9,577 bases of DNA from Candidatus Aminicenantota bacterium (GCA_029880275.1 JAOUOQ010000056.1:1-9577), one strand, 5' to 3'; counted from the stretch's first letter, positions 1 to 7,224 are shown. A program made the numbers and translations. Notes: generated by a model from the sequence alone, not told the origin.

Positions 1-2410
1 CGGTGATTATCTCATCTTCACCATCCCCATCAAAATCAGCCGCCGCCAGATAGACCTCACCCTGGGTATTGGCCGCTCCATAGGCCTTGAAGCTCGTCAG
101 CATCGTACCATTGGTCTTGAAGACCTTCACATGGGAGATCCCGTCTATTCCGGTAGCCACGGCAATCTCCATGTCGCCGGGGTCGTCATCAAAGTCCCCC
201 ACCGCCAGGTGCACCTGCCCCCCGGAGTTAGAAGCCCCGAAACACTTGAAGGAGTTGTTAAATGTGCTGTCGTAGTTGAATATCTTTATCCACGACTTCC
301 CCCCGGAGCCTTGAGCCACGACCATCTCGGGGTTGCCATCGTTGTTCAGGTCTCCCACCCTCACATCTATCTCCCCGTTGGGATTGGCTACACCGAAGGC
401 TTTGACGAACTGGTAGCGGCGGTGCTCATAAGGGACGAAGACTTTATACCACGATTTCCCCCCGTAGCCCATGCCGGTAACAATGGCCGACTGATAGGCG
501 ACCCCTCTGCCAAAGATGTCATAACCGGAGGTGCTATCGTGGCGGTTGTCCTCCCAAACCAGGAAGAAGTTATAGTAACGGCTGCCCCAGGCTAAGTGTG
601 GGAAGACCTCGTTAACGCCATGCTGGCTGGAAAGCTTGACATTGATGCCCTCCAGGGTGCCGTCGCTGTTAACCAGCTGACCGTAGATGTCTGCTGAGAC
701 GCCGGGGTCGTTTCTCTGGTCACCCCAGGCGACCAGATACCTATTGTAAGTGGGGGAGTAACAGACCGTCGGAACTTGCTGGTTTTCAATTAATGTGCAG
801 ATAGAAATCTCGCTCCCCACTTTAACAGGGCTATCGTCACTGCTCATACGCTGCCCATAGATGTCCCAATGGGAACCGCTACGGTAGTCCTCCCAGACGA
901 CCAGGAAATTGTTATCAGTGGTGTTGGCAGCCACCTCCGGGCGGTACTGGCTTTCGGAGGTATGAACTACCCAGCTGCCAGTACTTGTCAAGGGAAGACC
1001 ATTCTTATCCACTCGCTTGCAGACTATGTCACACTGTGTATTTGTGGAGTCCAGGTAATCTTCCCAGGTCACCAGGTAGCCGTTGATCAAAGGAAGGTAA
1101 GCGATAGCGGGACTTTTTTGATCCGCAGAATAGCCCGACAATGCATTAGAAGAGCCGGTTGGAGTCCCATTGCCAGCCACAAGGCGGGAATAAACCTCCC
1201 AATCGTTGGTTGCATAGTTTATATCGTCCTCCCAGACCACGCAGAAGTTTTTGTCGGTGCGGTTGTAAGCCACCCTGGGACACTTCTGGTTACTCCCGAT
1301 ATAAGGTGCAACACCTTTTTGAGACCATACGGTACCATCTCTGTCGACCGCCTTACACACTATATCCCAATCGCCTGGACTTGGTTCGGAATAGAATTCT
1401 TGCCATACCACCAGCCAGTATTTGTAATAGATGTTGTAGGCTACATCTGGGTATCTGCTGTCATTTCTGACTGCCTGGATTTGGATATTGGAGCCCAATA
1501 GCCTCCCATTGGCATCCACTCTCTGACCGTAGATGTGGTATTTGACACCGCCACGTAAATCCTCCCACACGACCAAGTAGTTGTTATTTTCGGAGTTATA
1601 TGCGACCCTGGGCTCCTGCTGAAAATTGGCAGCCACCGCGATAGCAGTATAGCTGCTCACCAGGGGGTCGATGAGCACCGGATACGATGCCCCCCGCAAC
1701 CACTCCCCCCTGACCACCAGGCACAGCTCATCCCCTTCAATATATATAGGGAGGTTGTTGAGACACTCCCCTTGGGCATCCTCCACTCTGGCTGCTCCGT
1801 AGGTGATGACGGTTCTCCCCCGGGACTGGAACTCTATCCCCTTTGTGCTGTCGCTGGTATTGGGCAGCAGGTCGGTGGTGATTTTCCCCCGGACGATGAG
1901 GTCCCCCTCCATCTTCAGGGGTTTCTGCAGCAGGAACTGCTGTTCTATGCCCTTTTCGGTGGCAAGGTATCTCTCGGTGATGCCCTCTCCCCGGTAGTAG
2001 GAGATGCGGTTCTCTGAGGAGGTGGGAGGCGGTGAGCTCTCCCCTTGCTGGTATAGCGGCCTGCTGCCCGAGCTTATGGAGCTGAGACGGTAGGAGAAGC
2101 TCAACTCAGGCTTCAGCTCGCCATCTATTTTAGGGGTAAACACCCATCCTTGAGGGGTGAACAATGCCCGATGAGCAGGGGAATCCACCTGCAGGCTGTC
2201 GGCTGATAAGGGAATGGGAATATGGGAGGCTCGCTCCACCACATCTTGAAGGTCGAAGGGAAGAGTGCCATCAGGTGCAAGAGCTGTGGATTCCCGGCTC
2301 TGCATTACCGCCTGGGGACTGCTGGTGTTCGCCACCAGTAAGGGAAAAATTAAAACGAGAAGAAGAGCTATTGTAAAGAAAAACAAACAATGCCTCTTGT
2401 CTTGTTTCAT
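1..2410 (-). CDS. Secreted repeat protein with FG-GAP/VCBS-type repeats, 3' end beyond the window (partial)
   Basis: The frame is open from ATG 2408-2410 to the left edge: 803 codons with no stop, C-terminus missing. GGAGG at 2416-2420 lies 5 bases before the ATG. Residues 1-27 form a signal peptide (KQDKRH, then a hydrophobic stretch ending LLVA). Residues about 45-251 form a beta-rich region ending in YPVLIDPLV (243-251), a motif I recall preceding repeats in large secreted bacterial proteins. Residues about 262-652 carry seven repeats with the core P-x-V-A-Y-N...Y-L-V-V-W-E-D...D-I-Y-G-Q-R-V-D. Residues about 655-803 carry calcium-loop repeats at D687 (DLNNDG), D739 (DFDDD) and D792 (DFDGDG), as in FG-GAP/VCBS beta-propeller blades. 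The protein is probably exported and may be surface-bound or released; its ligand or enzyme activity cannot be told. A missing C-terminus could hold an anchor. The secreted repeat architecture is sure; the function is unknown. Confidence 0.88.
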   Translation of the reverse strand, partial: MKQDKRHCLFFFTIALLLVLIFPLLVANTSSPQAVMQSRESTALAPDGTLPFDLQDVVERASHIPIPLSADSLQVDSPAHRALFTPQGWVFTPKIDGELKPELSFSYRLSSISSGSRPLYQQGESSPPPTSSENRISYYRGEGITERYLATEKGIEQQFLLQKPLKMEGDLIVRGKITTDLLPNTSDSTKGIEFQSRGRTVITYGAARVEDAQGECLNNLPIYIEGDELCLVVRGEWLRGASYPVLIDPLVSSYTAIAVAANFQQEPRVAYNSENNNYLVVWEDLRGGVKYHIYGQRVDANGRLLGSNIQIQAVRNDSRYPDVAYNIYYKYWLVVWQEFYSEPSPGDWDIVCKAVDRDGTVWSQKGVAPYIGSNQKCPRVAYNRTDKNFCVVWEDDINYATNDWEVYSRLVAGNGTPTGSSNALSGYSADQKSPAIAYLPLINGYLVTWEDYLDSTNTQCDIVCKRVDKNGLPLTSTGSWVVHTSESQYRPEVAANTTDNNFLVVWEDYRSGSHWDIYGQRMSSDDSPVKVGSEISICTLIENQQVPTVCYSPTYNRYLVAWGDQRNDPGVSADIYGQLVNSDGTLEGINVKLSSQHGVNEVFPHLAWGSRYYNFFLVWEDNRHDSTSGYDIFGRGVAYQSAIVTGMGYGGKSWYKVFVPYEHRRYQFVKAFGVANPNGEIDVRVGDLNNDGNPEMVVAQGSGGKSWIKIFNYDSTFNNSFKCFGASNSGGQVHLAVGDFDDDPGDMEIAVATGIDGISHVKVFKTNGTMLTSFKAYGAANTQGEVYLAAADFDGDGEDEIIT
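2..450 (-). repeat. FG-GAP/VCBS-type calcium-loop repeats, continuing past the window edge
   Basis: Three units about 52 residues apart carry acidic loops at D687 (DLNNDGNPE), D739 (DFDDDPGD) and D792 (DFDGDGEDE). Each follows a V-K-V/I-F...F-K-A/C-F/Y-G strand pair and a G-E/Q-V-x-L/V strand. The D-x-D-x-D-G form is the calcium-binding signature of integrin-like FG-GAP blades. The middle loop is irregular, with D-P-G-D in place of D-G. The last unit ends about four residues from the edge, so more copies may follow outside. Confidence 0.75.
455..1627 (-). repeat. Seven tandem protein repeats of 54-57 residues within the secreted protein
   Basis: The repeats start at prolines P267, P321, P378, P434, P491, P547 and P604, so the period is 54, 57, 56, 57, 56 and 57 residues. 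Each runs P-x-V-A-Y-N, a Y/F-L-V-V-W-E-D strand, a variable acidic loop, D-I-Y-G-Q-R-V-D or a variant, then a short N/D-G turn. Units 2 and 4 replace I-Y-G-Q-R with I-V-C-K. Unit 7 is the most degenerate at its end (GRGVAYQS). A beta-propeller built from seven blades is a reasonable inference, since seven is a common blade number. Confidence 0.8.
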
Positions 2411-2467
2411 TATTACCTCCTTTTTATAAGACAGGATTAATACTTAAGAAAAATCTTTAAAAAATTC

Positions 2468-2478
2468 TCACCTCCTTT
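2468..2478 (-). promoter_or_regulatory. Orphan Shine-Dalgarno sequence in the leader of the secreted protein
   Basis: The minus strand reads AAAGGAGGTGA, which matches the complement of the usual bacterial 16S rRNA 3' end over all 11 bases. It sits about 58 bases upstream of the real start codon, which has its own GGAGG at 2416-2420. No ATG follows at usable distance, and the only overlapping GTG opens a four-codon frame. It could be a ribosome standby site or the relic of a lost leader gene. Confidence 0.4.
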
Positions 2479-2496
2479 TAAGTTTATCTTTTTTTT

Positions 2497-2525
2497 ATAA
2501 TACTATTAAACTTAATGGGTGTCAA
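2497..2525 (-). promoter_or_regulatory. Sigma-70-type promoter for the secreted repeat protein
   Basis: Read on the minus strand, a perfect TTGACA (2520-2525) is followed by exactly 17 bases and TATTAT (2497-2502), a five-of-six match to TATAAT. Transcription should start near 2490, giving a leader of about 80 bases before the ATG at 2410. This is the best promoter in the window and suggests strong expression. Confidence 0.75.
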
Positions 2526-2609
2526 TATTTCAACACTAAATTATATTGCCTCAATTATAAAATGATGTGGTATTAGATTAAGAATTATGACACATTTTTA
2601 TATGTCTTT

Positions 2610-2636
2610 AAATAAATATATTGAATATATTTATTT
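2610..2636. repeat. Perfect A/T-only inverted repeat, 12-base arms
   Basis: The left arm AAATAAATATAT (2610-2621) is the exact reverse complement of the right arm (2625-2636), with TGA between. No T-run follows on either strand in a terminator arrangement. It lies about 85 bases upstream of the promoter at 2497-2525, on the upstream side of the minus-strand gene. It may be a protein-binding site or a cruciform-prone AT element. Confidence 0.5.
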
Positions 2637-2875
2637 CAAGGGTTTAGTTTTGTTTGTTATTCAATTTTAAAGCTAAGAAATATATTTACATTTTCGAGCA
2701 TAATGAATTTTTTATTAAAGGACTTACTTTAAAATAAACTATATCTTGTAATTTTTTAAATTCACCTGTGGAAAGAGAGGTACGCGATATAAAAATAATC
2801 TGAAATAAACCAAAAGATATTACATTGAGCAATAAGCTTTTATCATTAACTATATGCTTCTTTATTTATCAGTAA

Positions 2876-5251
2876 TCAATAAGAAGTTAAAGCAGAAAAT
2901 AGCAATGCTGCCAAATAAATACATAATCCAGTTAATAATGCAAAGTTAAATCCTGAACTTATCGCCAGTATTACGGCAACAATAGAGCCTAATACGGAGG
3001 TTGAGCCATTTATCCCCCACACCCAGGGTATCATTTTATTCGCTTTTTTATCGATTATCTTAATACCCACCGGAAAGGGCATTCCCATCAATAGCCCGAG
3101 CGGCATTAATAAAATAACTGCCAGGGAGATACGACTGAAAAGGTTAACCCCTAACAAAGAGTGGAACAAGGGGGTTAGCAAATAAATATATATGAAGAGT
3201 AGCAAAGCAATGCCGATAATTATGATGATGAGATACTTTTTGAGCTTTTGTAGATTGAAAGAGTTAGTTATTCTACTGCCAATCCCGCAGAAAACTAATA
3301 ATGAAAAGAGGATAACGGTAGTTGAATATATAGGATGCCCTAAAAATAGGATAAACTTTTGCATGAGTGAAATCTCAACTATAATAAATCCAGCACCAAG
3401 ACAGGCAAAGTACAACAGCATAGTACTGTTTTCTTTTAAATCGTTTAGGGAAGCTCTTCTCTTGATGATAAGAGGAAGTATAATGAAGGCTCCGGCAAAA
3501 ATAATGGCTATAATTAAAAGTATTATGAGCATTAGTGTTGGTAGATCTAAAGCTATCCTTGGTTGGTAACCGAGCATATTATTAGTGAGTTCTTTAAATT
3601 TAAAAAAATCCTTAGGTTTTACAGTAAAAAAGAAAAATGGCTTGTCATCAGTTGGAGGGCTAATATCAAATAGATATTCCTCATATAAAGCTTCCTTATT
3701 GGGGTGTTTAATGATCCAATTAAATACCTTATTAACATTAGAATCATAGATTAAATCTTTATTTTCATTTTGTTGCATATTGAGTTGAGGAAGGTAGATA
3801 ACTTTAAAGCCGTTTTGGGTACAGATTTTTCTGATGGTTGATAATTCTTTTTGTGTAAAAGCCGATTTTTTAAATAGAAAATTAGCAAACTTACCCTTGG
3901 CAATAATTGCTAACTTGTCTTCAGGATTAATGATGTTAAGTCTCTTTGATGCTTCTAAAGCTAATGATACCAGCCTTATAGTTTGTCTGGGGGGCTTCAA
4001 AATAAATCTGGTAAAAGATAGAATTCCATTCTCATTCAAATGGTTTATGTAGTCAATAAAAGCCTCGGTGGTATACAGATTATTTTCGGAAAGGGCAAAA
4101 GCACCCGATGTTGTTGATGCCCAAGTATCTACTACACTGGCTATGATAATGTCATATTTATCTGTTGACCTTCGGATAAAACTTCTCCCCTCGTCAACTA
4201 TAATATTAACATCTGGTCTTTGGTATAAGCGGTTGGTGAATTCTCCAAATTTATCATTGACCATATCTATCATTATGGGATTTATCTCCACGCCGGTGAT
4301 GCTGGTATTACCGAATGCAAGAGCAGCCAACACATCCCTTCCGCCACCAGGACCTATGATTAAAATTTTAGCATCTTTTTTTAAGTGATACGATATGAAA
4401 AATATTTGATTTTTTAATGATCTCATTCCTTGTAAATTTCCATCAAATCTATAAATTAAAGTAGTTGCGCTACCATCAATTTGCATTGTTAAAATGTTCT
4501 TCGTTTTGGCTCTTGGATAAACCGCTACCCGAGAGATAGAATTCCAGCGAACAACAAGGGGCTTTTTTTCAAATTCTCCCTTGATAAAGTCCAGTTTAAT
4601 GATGTGATTTTGGGAGTTGATAACAATTAAAATAAAAAATACAAAAAGGAGAGAGAAAGAAGTTATCAGGCGCTTTCGGCTTCCAAAAGCTGCAGAGAAA
4701 AGTATGCTTGCTAAAGCAGCCAGCAGGGAGATAATTATGATAGAGGTTGGTCCATCAAAGAAATAAAGAGTGGGAAAGATAAGAAAGCAACCGATGCCTG
4801 CTCCGATTAAGTCAAAAGAATATATTTTGCTGACCATGGCGCTGAAATTCATCAAAATAATTGAAGTGCATAATCCACTGAAGAAGAAAGGGATAGAGCA
4901 GATAATATATATCAAAGCGAGGGACATAATGGAAGAAAAGTGCATCTTTCCAGGGAAAAAATGGATGCCTAAAAACAATAAAAAGGAGATAAGAATTGAT
5001 AGAGAAAAAGCAATTGAAAAAATGGATGCGTGGCTTAACGCTTTTTCTCGGTGAAATAATTTGGGGGAGGTATATACATAAACTCCGCTGGCACCTAAAC
5101 CAAAGAGGGCTAATGAAACTACCAGGAAGGCAAAATGATACCATAAGGTAACAGAAAATATTCTGATTAATAGTATTTCCAGCATAAGAGTAGACATAGT
5201 CAGGAAGAAAACTCCGCTGTAAATATAAGATGTGAATTTGTTCTTTTCCAT
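2876..5251 (-). CDS. Polytopic membrane protein with a spermidine-synthase/methyltransferase-like domain
   Basis: The protein has 791 residues in three parts. An N-terminal block of about seven hydrophobic segments spans residues 10-212. A soluble Rossmann-type domain spans about 225-545. A C-terminal block of hydrophobic segments runs from about 565 to 791. The nucleotide loop is L-I-I-G-P-G-G-G-R-D (GPGGGRD, 300-306), followed by an acidic ribose-binding position in V-E-I-N-P (E322) and D-E-G-R-S-F (353-358). This matches the spermidine-synthase superfamily. However, where aminopropyltransferases usually have V-D-S-S-D-P, this protein has A-S-V-V-D-T-W (371-377), so polyamine synthesis is doubtful and SAM-dependent chemistry on an unknown substrate is as likely. 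Such membrane-fused 'spermidine synthases' are a known uncharacterised group. The ATG at 5249-5251 has no clear Shine-Dalgarno site. The gene is AT-rich compared with its neighbours. Confidence 0.85.
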   Translation of the reverse strand: MEKNKFTSYIYSGVFFLTMSTLMLEILLIRIFSVTLWYHFAFLVVSLALFGLGASGVYVYTSPKLFHREKALSHASIFSIAFSLSILISFLLFLGIHFFPGKMHFSSIMSLALIYIICSIPFFFSGLCTSIILMNFSAMVSKIYSFDLIGAGIGCFLIFPTLYFFDGPTSIIIISLLAALASILFSAAFGSRKRLITSFSLLFVFFILIVINSQNHIIKLDFIKGEFEKKPLVVRWNSISRVAVYPRAKTKNILTMQIDGSATTLIYRFDGNLQGMRSLKNQIFFISYHLKKDAKILIIGPGGGRDVLAALAFGNTSITGVEINPIMIDMVNDKFGEFTNRLYQRPDVNIIVDEGRSFIRRSTDKYDIIIASVVDTWASTTSGAFALSENNLYTTEAFIDYINHLNENGILSFTRFILKPPRQTIRLVSLALEASKRLNIINPEDKLAIIAKGKFANFLFKKSAFTQKELSTIRKICTQNGFKVIYLPQLNMQQNENKDLIYDSNVNKVFNWIIKHPNKEALYEEYLFDISPPTDDKPFFFFTVKPKDFFKFKELTNNMLGYQPRIALDLPTLMLIILLIIAIIFAGAFIILPLIIKRRASLNDLKENSTMLLYFACLGAGFIIVEISLMQKFILFLGHPIYSTTVILFSLLVFCGIGSRITNSFNLQKLKKYLIIIIIGIALLLFIYIYLLTPLFHSLLGVNLFSRISLAVILLMPLGLLMGMPFPVGIKIIDKKANKMIPWVWGINGSTSVLGSIVAVILAISSGFNFALLTGLCIYLAALLFSALTSY

Positions 5252-5265
5252 AAGCTTGTCGTTAA

Positions 5266-5294
5266 ATGATAAGGTATGTAAGTAGGAATTGCAA
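5266..5294 (-). promoter_or_regulatory. Candidate promoter for the membrane synthase-like gene
   Basis: The minus strand reads TTGCAA (5289-5294), 17 bases, then TATCAT (5266-5271): four of six and five of six consensus matches. Transcription would begin about 7-8 bases before the ATG at 5251. That nearly leaderless arrangement would explain the absence of a Shine-Dalgarno site. The alternative is a start from the TATAAT at 5428-5433, which would give a leader of about 170 bases. Confidence 0.35.
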
Positions 5295-5306
5295 GATATT
5301 TTTGCG

Positions 5307-5404
5307 GTGTGTAATCAATATTTTTAATTAAATGTGAGGGATTTTAGTCAGCTTTTGTGTGTAAGCAATTATTTTTCCATTTGGTGGATAGTCAGTGTAT
5401 TTTC
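5307..5404. repeat. Degenerate tandem duplication, two units of about 50 bases
   Basis: Unit 1 begins at 5307 with GTGTGTAATCAAT, and unit 2 at 5357 with GTGTGTAAGCAAT. Both continue through ATTTTT, a G-rich GAGGGA/GGTGGA segment and TAGTCAG (near 5345 and 5390), with small indels. The units lie between the two divergent promoters, so a paired regulator site is possible, but neutral duplication is just as likely. Confidence 0.4.
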
Positions 5405-5608
5405 ATTCAAAGCTCTATTTAAGATAAATTATAGTTGAAAATTTGCTAAAATAAATTTTGGAGAAAAATATGATGGAGTGCCAAAATATCTCATAATAAG
5501 CTAAGAATATTACACATGTCCTTAGACAATGACGATAAGCCTCTCTTATTATTTTAAAAGTATTCGATGTATCTCCAGGTCCAGCTTGTGCTCTCCTCAA
5601 ACAAAATG

Positions 5609-5637
5609 ATGAAATCATGACCCAAAGATGCTATAAT
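5609..5637 (+). promoter_or_regulatory. Extended -10 promoter for gltX
   Basis: A perfect TATAAT (5632-5637) is preceded by TG one base upstream (TGcTATAAT). Seventeen bases further upstream is ATGAAA (5609-5614), a four-of-six match to TTGACA. The start near 5644 gives a leader of about 40 bases. A small inverted repeat ATGAT-gaa-ATCAT (5606-5618) overlaps the -35 and could be an operator. Confidence 0.6.
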
Positions 5638-5684
5638 TTAAATAAAGAAAAAATGATCGGCTCAGGAGAAATTGAGAGGGTAAG

Positions 5685-7133
5685 ATGGATGAGGTAAGGG
5701 TCAGATTCGCCCCCAGTCCCACCGGGGAGCTCCATGTGGGAGGAGCGCGCACTGCCCTTTTTAACTGGTTTTTCGTCCGAAAGGTGGGAGGTACATTTAT
5801 ACTCCGCATAGAGGATACCGATGTCCAGCGCTCCTCCGACGAGATGGTGCGAGTGATCGTGGATGGGCTTCGCTGGCTGGGAATTGATTGGGATGAAGGA
5901 CCCTATTTTCAATCAAAAAGGCTGGACCTCTACCATCAGTATTGCCGCCAGCTATTAGCTCAGGGGGCAGCTTACTATTGCTACTGCTTGCCGGAAAGGC
6001 TGCATAAGGAAAAAGAAAAAGCGATAAAAGAGGGAAAAGCCTGGAAGTATGACCGGAGATGCCGTCGTCTCAGCCGTGAGGAGATTTTAGCCAGAGAGAT
6101 GGAGAAATCGAGGCGCACAGTCCGCTTTCTGGTTCCTGAGGGAAAGATTATCATGGAGGACCTGATTCATAAAACCATTGAGTTCGATAACCAGAATATC
6201 GAAGATTTTATCCTCCTCCGCTCTGATGGGCTGCCCACCTATCATTTAGGCGCCGTGGTGGATGACATTGAAATGCGAATAACCCATGTGATACGAGGGG
6301 ACGACCATATCCCCAACACTCCAAAGCAGATCTTGCTTTATAAAGCATTAGGGAAAAAAGTCCCCCTCTTCGCTCATCTGCCCCTGATTATGGGATCCGA
6401 CCGAAAAAGGTTGAGCAAGCGCCATGGGGCGACTTCGGTTATATATTACAAAGAGCACGGCTACCTCTCCGAGGCGATGGTCAACTTTCTGGCTCTGCTG
6501 GGGTGGTCGCCGGGTGATGACCGCACCCTTATGTCCAGAAAAGAGCTCATCGAGCTTTTCAGCCTGGAGGGAGTCAGCAAGTCCAATTCCATCTTCGACC
6601 ATAAGAAGCTGGAGTGGCTCAACAGCCAGTATATCAACCTCAAGCCCGAAGCGGAGCTCCTCCCTCTGGTAAAAGAGGGTTTGCAGAAGGAGGGATACTG
6701 GCAGCCATCCCTGGAGCGGGAGGAGAAGGATTGGTTTCTTAAGGTGATACAACTGCTGAAGTCTCGTTCCAGACTCATTCCTGACCTGGTAGCCAGCAGC
6801 CTTCCCTTCGTCTCTGTTGACTATCCCTATGACCCTGAGGCTGTGCAGAAACACCTGCTGTCTATTGAGGGGCTGTCGGCCTATATCAGGAGATTGCAGG
6901 AGAGGTTAAATAAATTGGAGAGCTTCGACCAGGCTTCGCTCGAGCAATGCCTCAGGGAGACCGCCGAGGAACTGTCCATATCAGCCGCCAGGCTGATCCA
7001 CGCTACCCGAGTGGGATTGACCGGGCAGGCGGTCGGTCCCGGCATTTTCGAGTTGCTGGAGGCGATGGGGAAAGAGAGAACTCTCCGCCGGCTGGAGCGC
7101 CTGGCTGAATTTTTAGATTCATCACACCGATAA
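5685..7133 (+). CDS. gltX: Glutamyl-tRNA synthetase
   Basis: This class I aminoacyl-tRNA synthetase charges tRNA with glutamate in the cytoplasm, using ATP. The protein is 482 residues, a normal bacterial length. The catalytic fold opens with R-F-A-P-S-P-T-G and the HIGH-type motif H17-V-G-G. R-I-E-D-T-D is at 41-46. The KMSKS-type loop is K241-R-L-S-K245-R. Cysteines C99, C101 and C126 sit where E. coli has its zinc ligands C98, C100 and C125, but the fourth ligand (His127 in E. coli) is Arg128 here, so zinc may be absent or held differently. The helical anticodon-binding part covers about 320-482. The start follows GAGAGGG at 5674-5680. The gene is alone on its strand. Whether it is discriminating, or also charges tRNA-Gln for the amidotransferase route, cannot be told here. 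Confidence 0.97.
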   Translation: MDEVRVRFAPSPTGELHVGGARTALFNWFFVRKVGGTFILRIEDTDVQRSSDEMVRVIVDGLRWLGIDWDEGPYFQSKRLDLYHQYCRQLLAQGAAYYCYCLPERLHKEKEKAIKEGKAWKYDRRCRRLSREEILAREMEKSRRTVRFLVPEGKIIMEDLIHKTIEFDNQNIEDFILLRSDGLPTYHLGAVVDDIEMRITHVIRGDDHIPNTPKQILLYKALGKKVPLFAHLPLIMGSDRKRLSKRHGATSVIYYKEHGYLSEAMVNFLALLGWSPGDDRTLMSRKELIELFSLEGVSKSNSIFDHKKLEWLNSQYINLKPEAELLPLVKEGLQKEGYWQPSLEREEKDWFLKVIQLLKSRSRLIPDLVASSLPFVSVDYPYDPEAVQKHLLSIEGLSAYIRRLQERLNKLESFDQASLEQCLRETAEELSISAARLIHATRVGLTGQAVGPGIFELLEAMGKERTLRRLERLAEFLDSSHR

Positions 7134-7144
7134 ACTCCCCTACC

Positions 7145-7224
7145 TGCCCTTTAGCCCTTTTAATATAGCTCGCCTTGTAAATCTTACTTTGTTTAGCAAG
7201 GAAGTTGAGAGGGCATTAAAAAGG
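7145..7224. repeat. Nested inverted repeats between the convergent gltX and acr3 genes
   Basis: TGCCCT (7145-7150) pairs with AGGGCA (7210-7215). CCTTTTAAT (7156-7164) pairs with ATTAAAAAGG (7215-7224) with one extra A. Inside these, CCTTGTAAA (7173-7181) pairs with TTTA-g-CAAGG (7192-7201), with one bulged G. The outer pairings partly exclude each other. None is followed by a clean T-run, so this is at best a weak two-way terminator or an mRNA-end structure. Confidence 0.3.

Larger units (their letters stand above)
2421..2875. other. AT-rich intergenic region without genes
   Basis: This 455-base stretch separates two minus-strand genes. It holds the promoter and leader of the secreted-protein gene (2416-2525) and an A/T-only inverted repeat at 2610-2636. 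A weaker hairpin lies at 2589-2606, with seven-base arms, one mismatch and a TTTT loop. I see no credible open frame, no RNA gene and no GC-stem/T-run terminator for the upstream gene at 2876. Confidence 0.6.
5252..5684. other. Divergent intergenic region
   Basis: This 433-base AT-rich stretch lies between the minus-strand membrane-protein gene and plus-strand gltX. It carries a candidate promoter for each (5266-5294 and 5609-5637) and a degenerate tandem repeat at 5307-5404. An extra minus-strand TATAAT at 5428-5433 has only a poor -35. The gltX leader is too short for a T-box. I see no convincing gene. Confidence 0.55.

Noticed and set aside
131..1501. Plus-strand open frames of 154 and 210 codons in the left region
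   Set aside because: They lie antisense to the continuous minus-strand frame, which has a signal peptide, repeats and calcium-loop motifs. They have no recognisable domains or ribosome sites of note.
2460..2474. Four-codon frame (GTG to TAA) at the orphan Shine-Dalgarno site
   Set aside because: The start codon overlaps the ribosome site itself, so initiation there is not plausible.
5415..5618. Minus-strand open frame of 67 codons in the divergent gap
   Set aside because: It has no ribosome site, no recognised domain, an amino-acid mix expected from AT-rich random sequence, and it overlaps the gltX -35 region.
5638..5684. Possible T-box or other tRNA-sensing leader for gltX
   Set aside because: The extended -10 promoter leaves only about 40 bases of leader, too short for a T-box, and no conserved T-box or terminator stem is seen.
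5653..5697. 14-codon upstream frame overlapping the gltX start
   Set aside because: It has no Shine-Dalgarno site, starts within about ten bases of the predicted transcript start, and shows no attenuator features such as repeated glutamate codons or hairpins.
6348..6854. Minus-strand open frame of 168 codons inside gltX
   Set aside because: It is antisense to clearly conserved GluRS sequence including the KMSKS-type loop and has no domain of its own.
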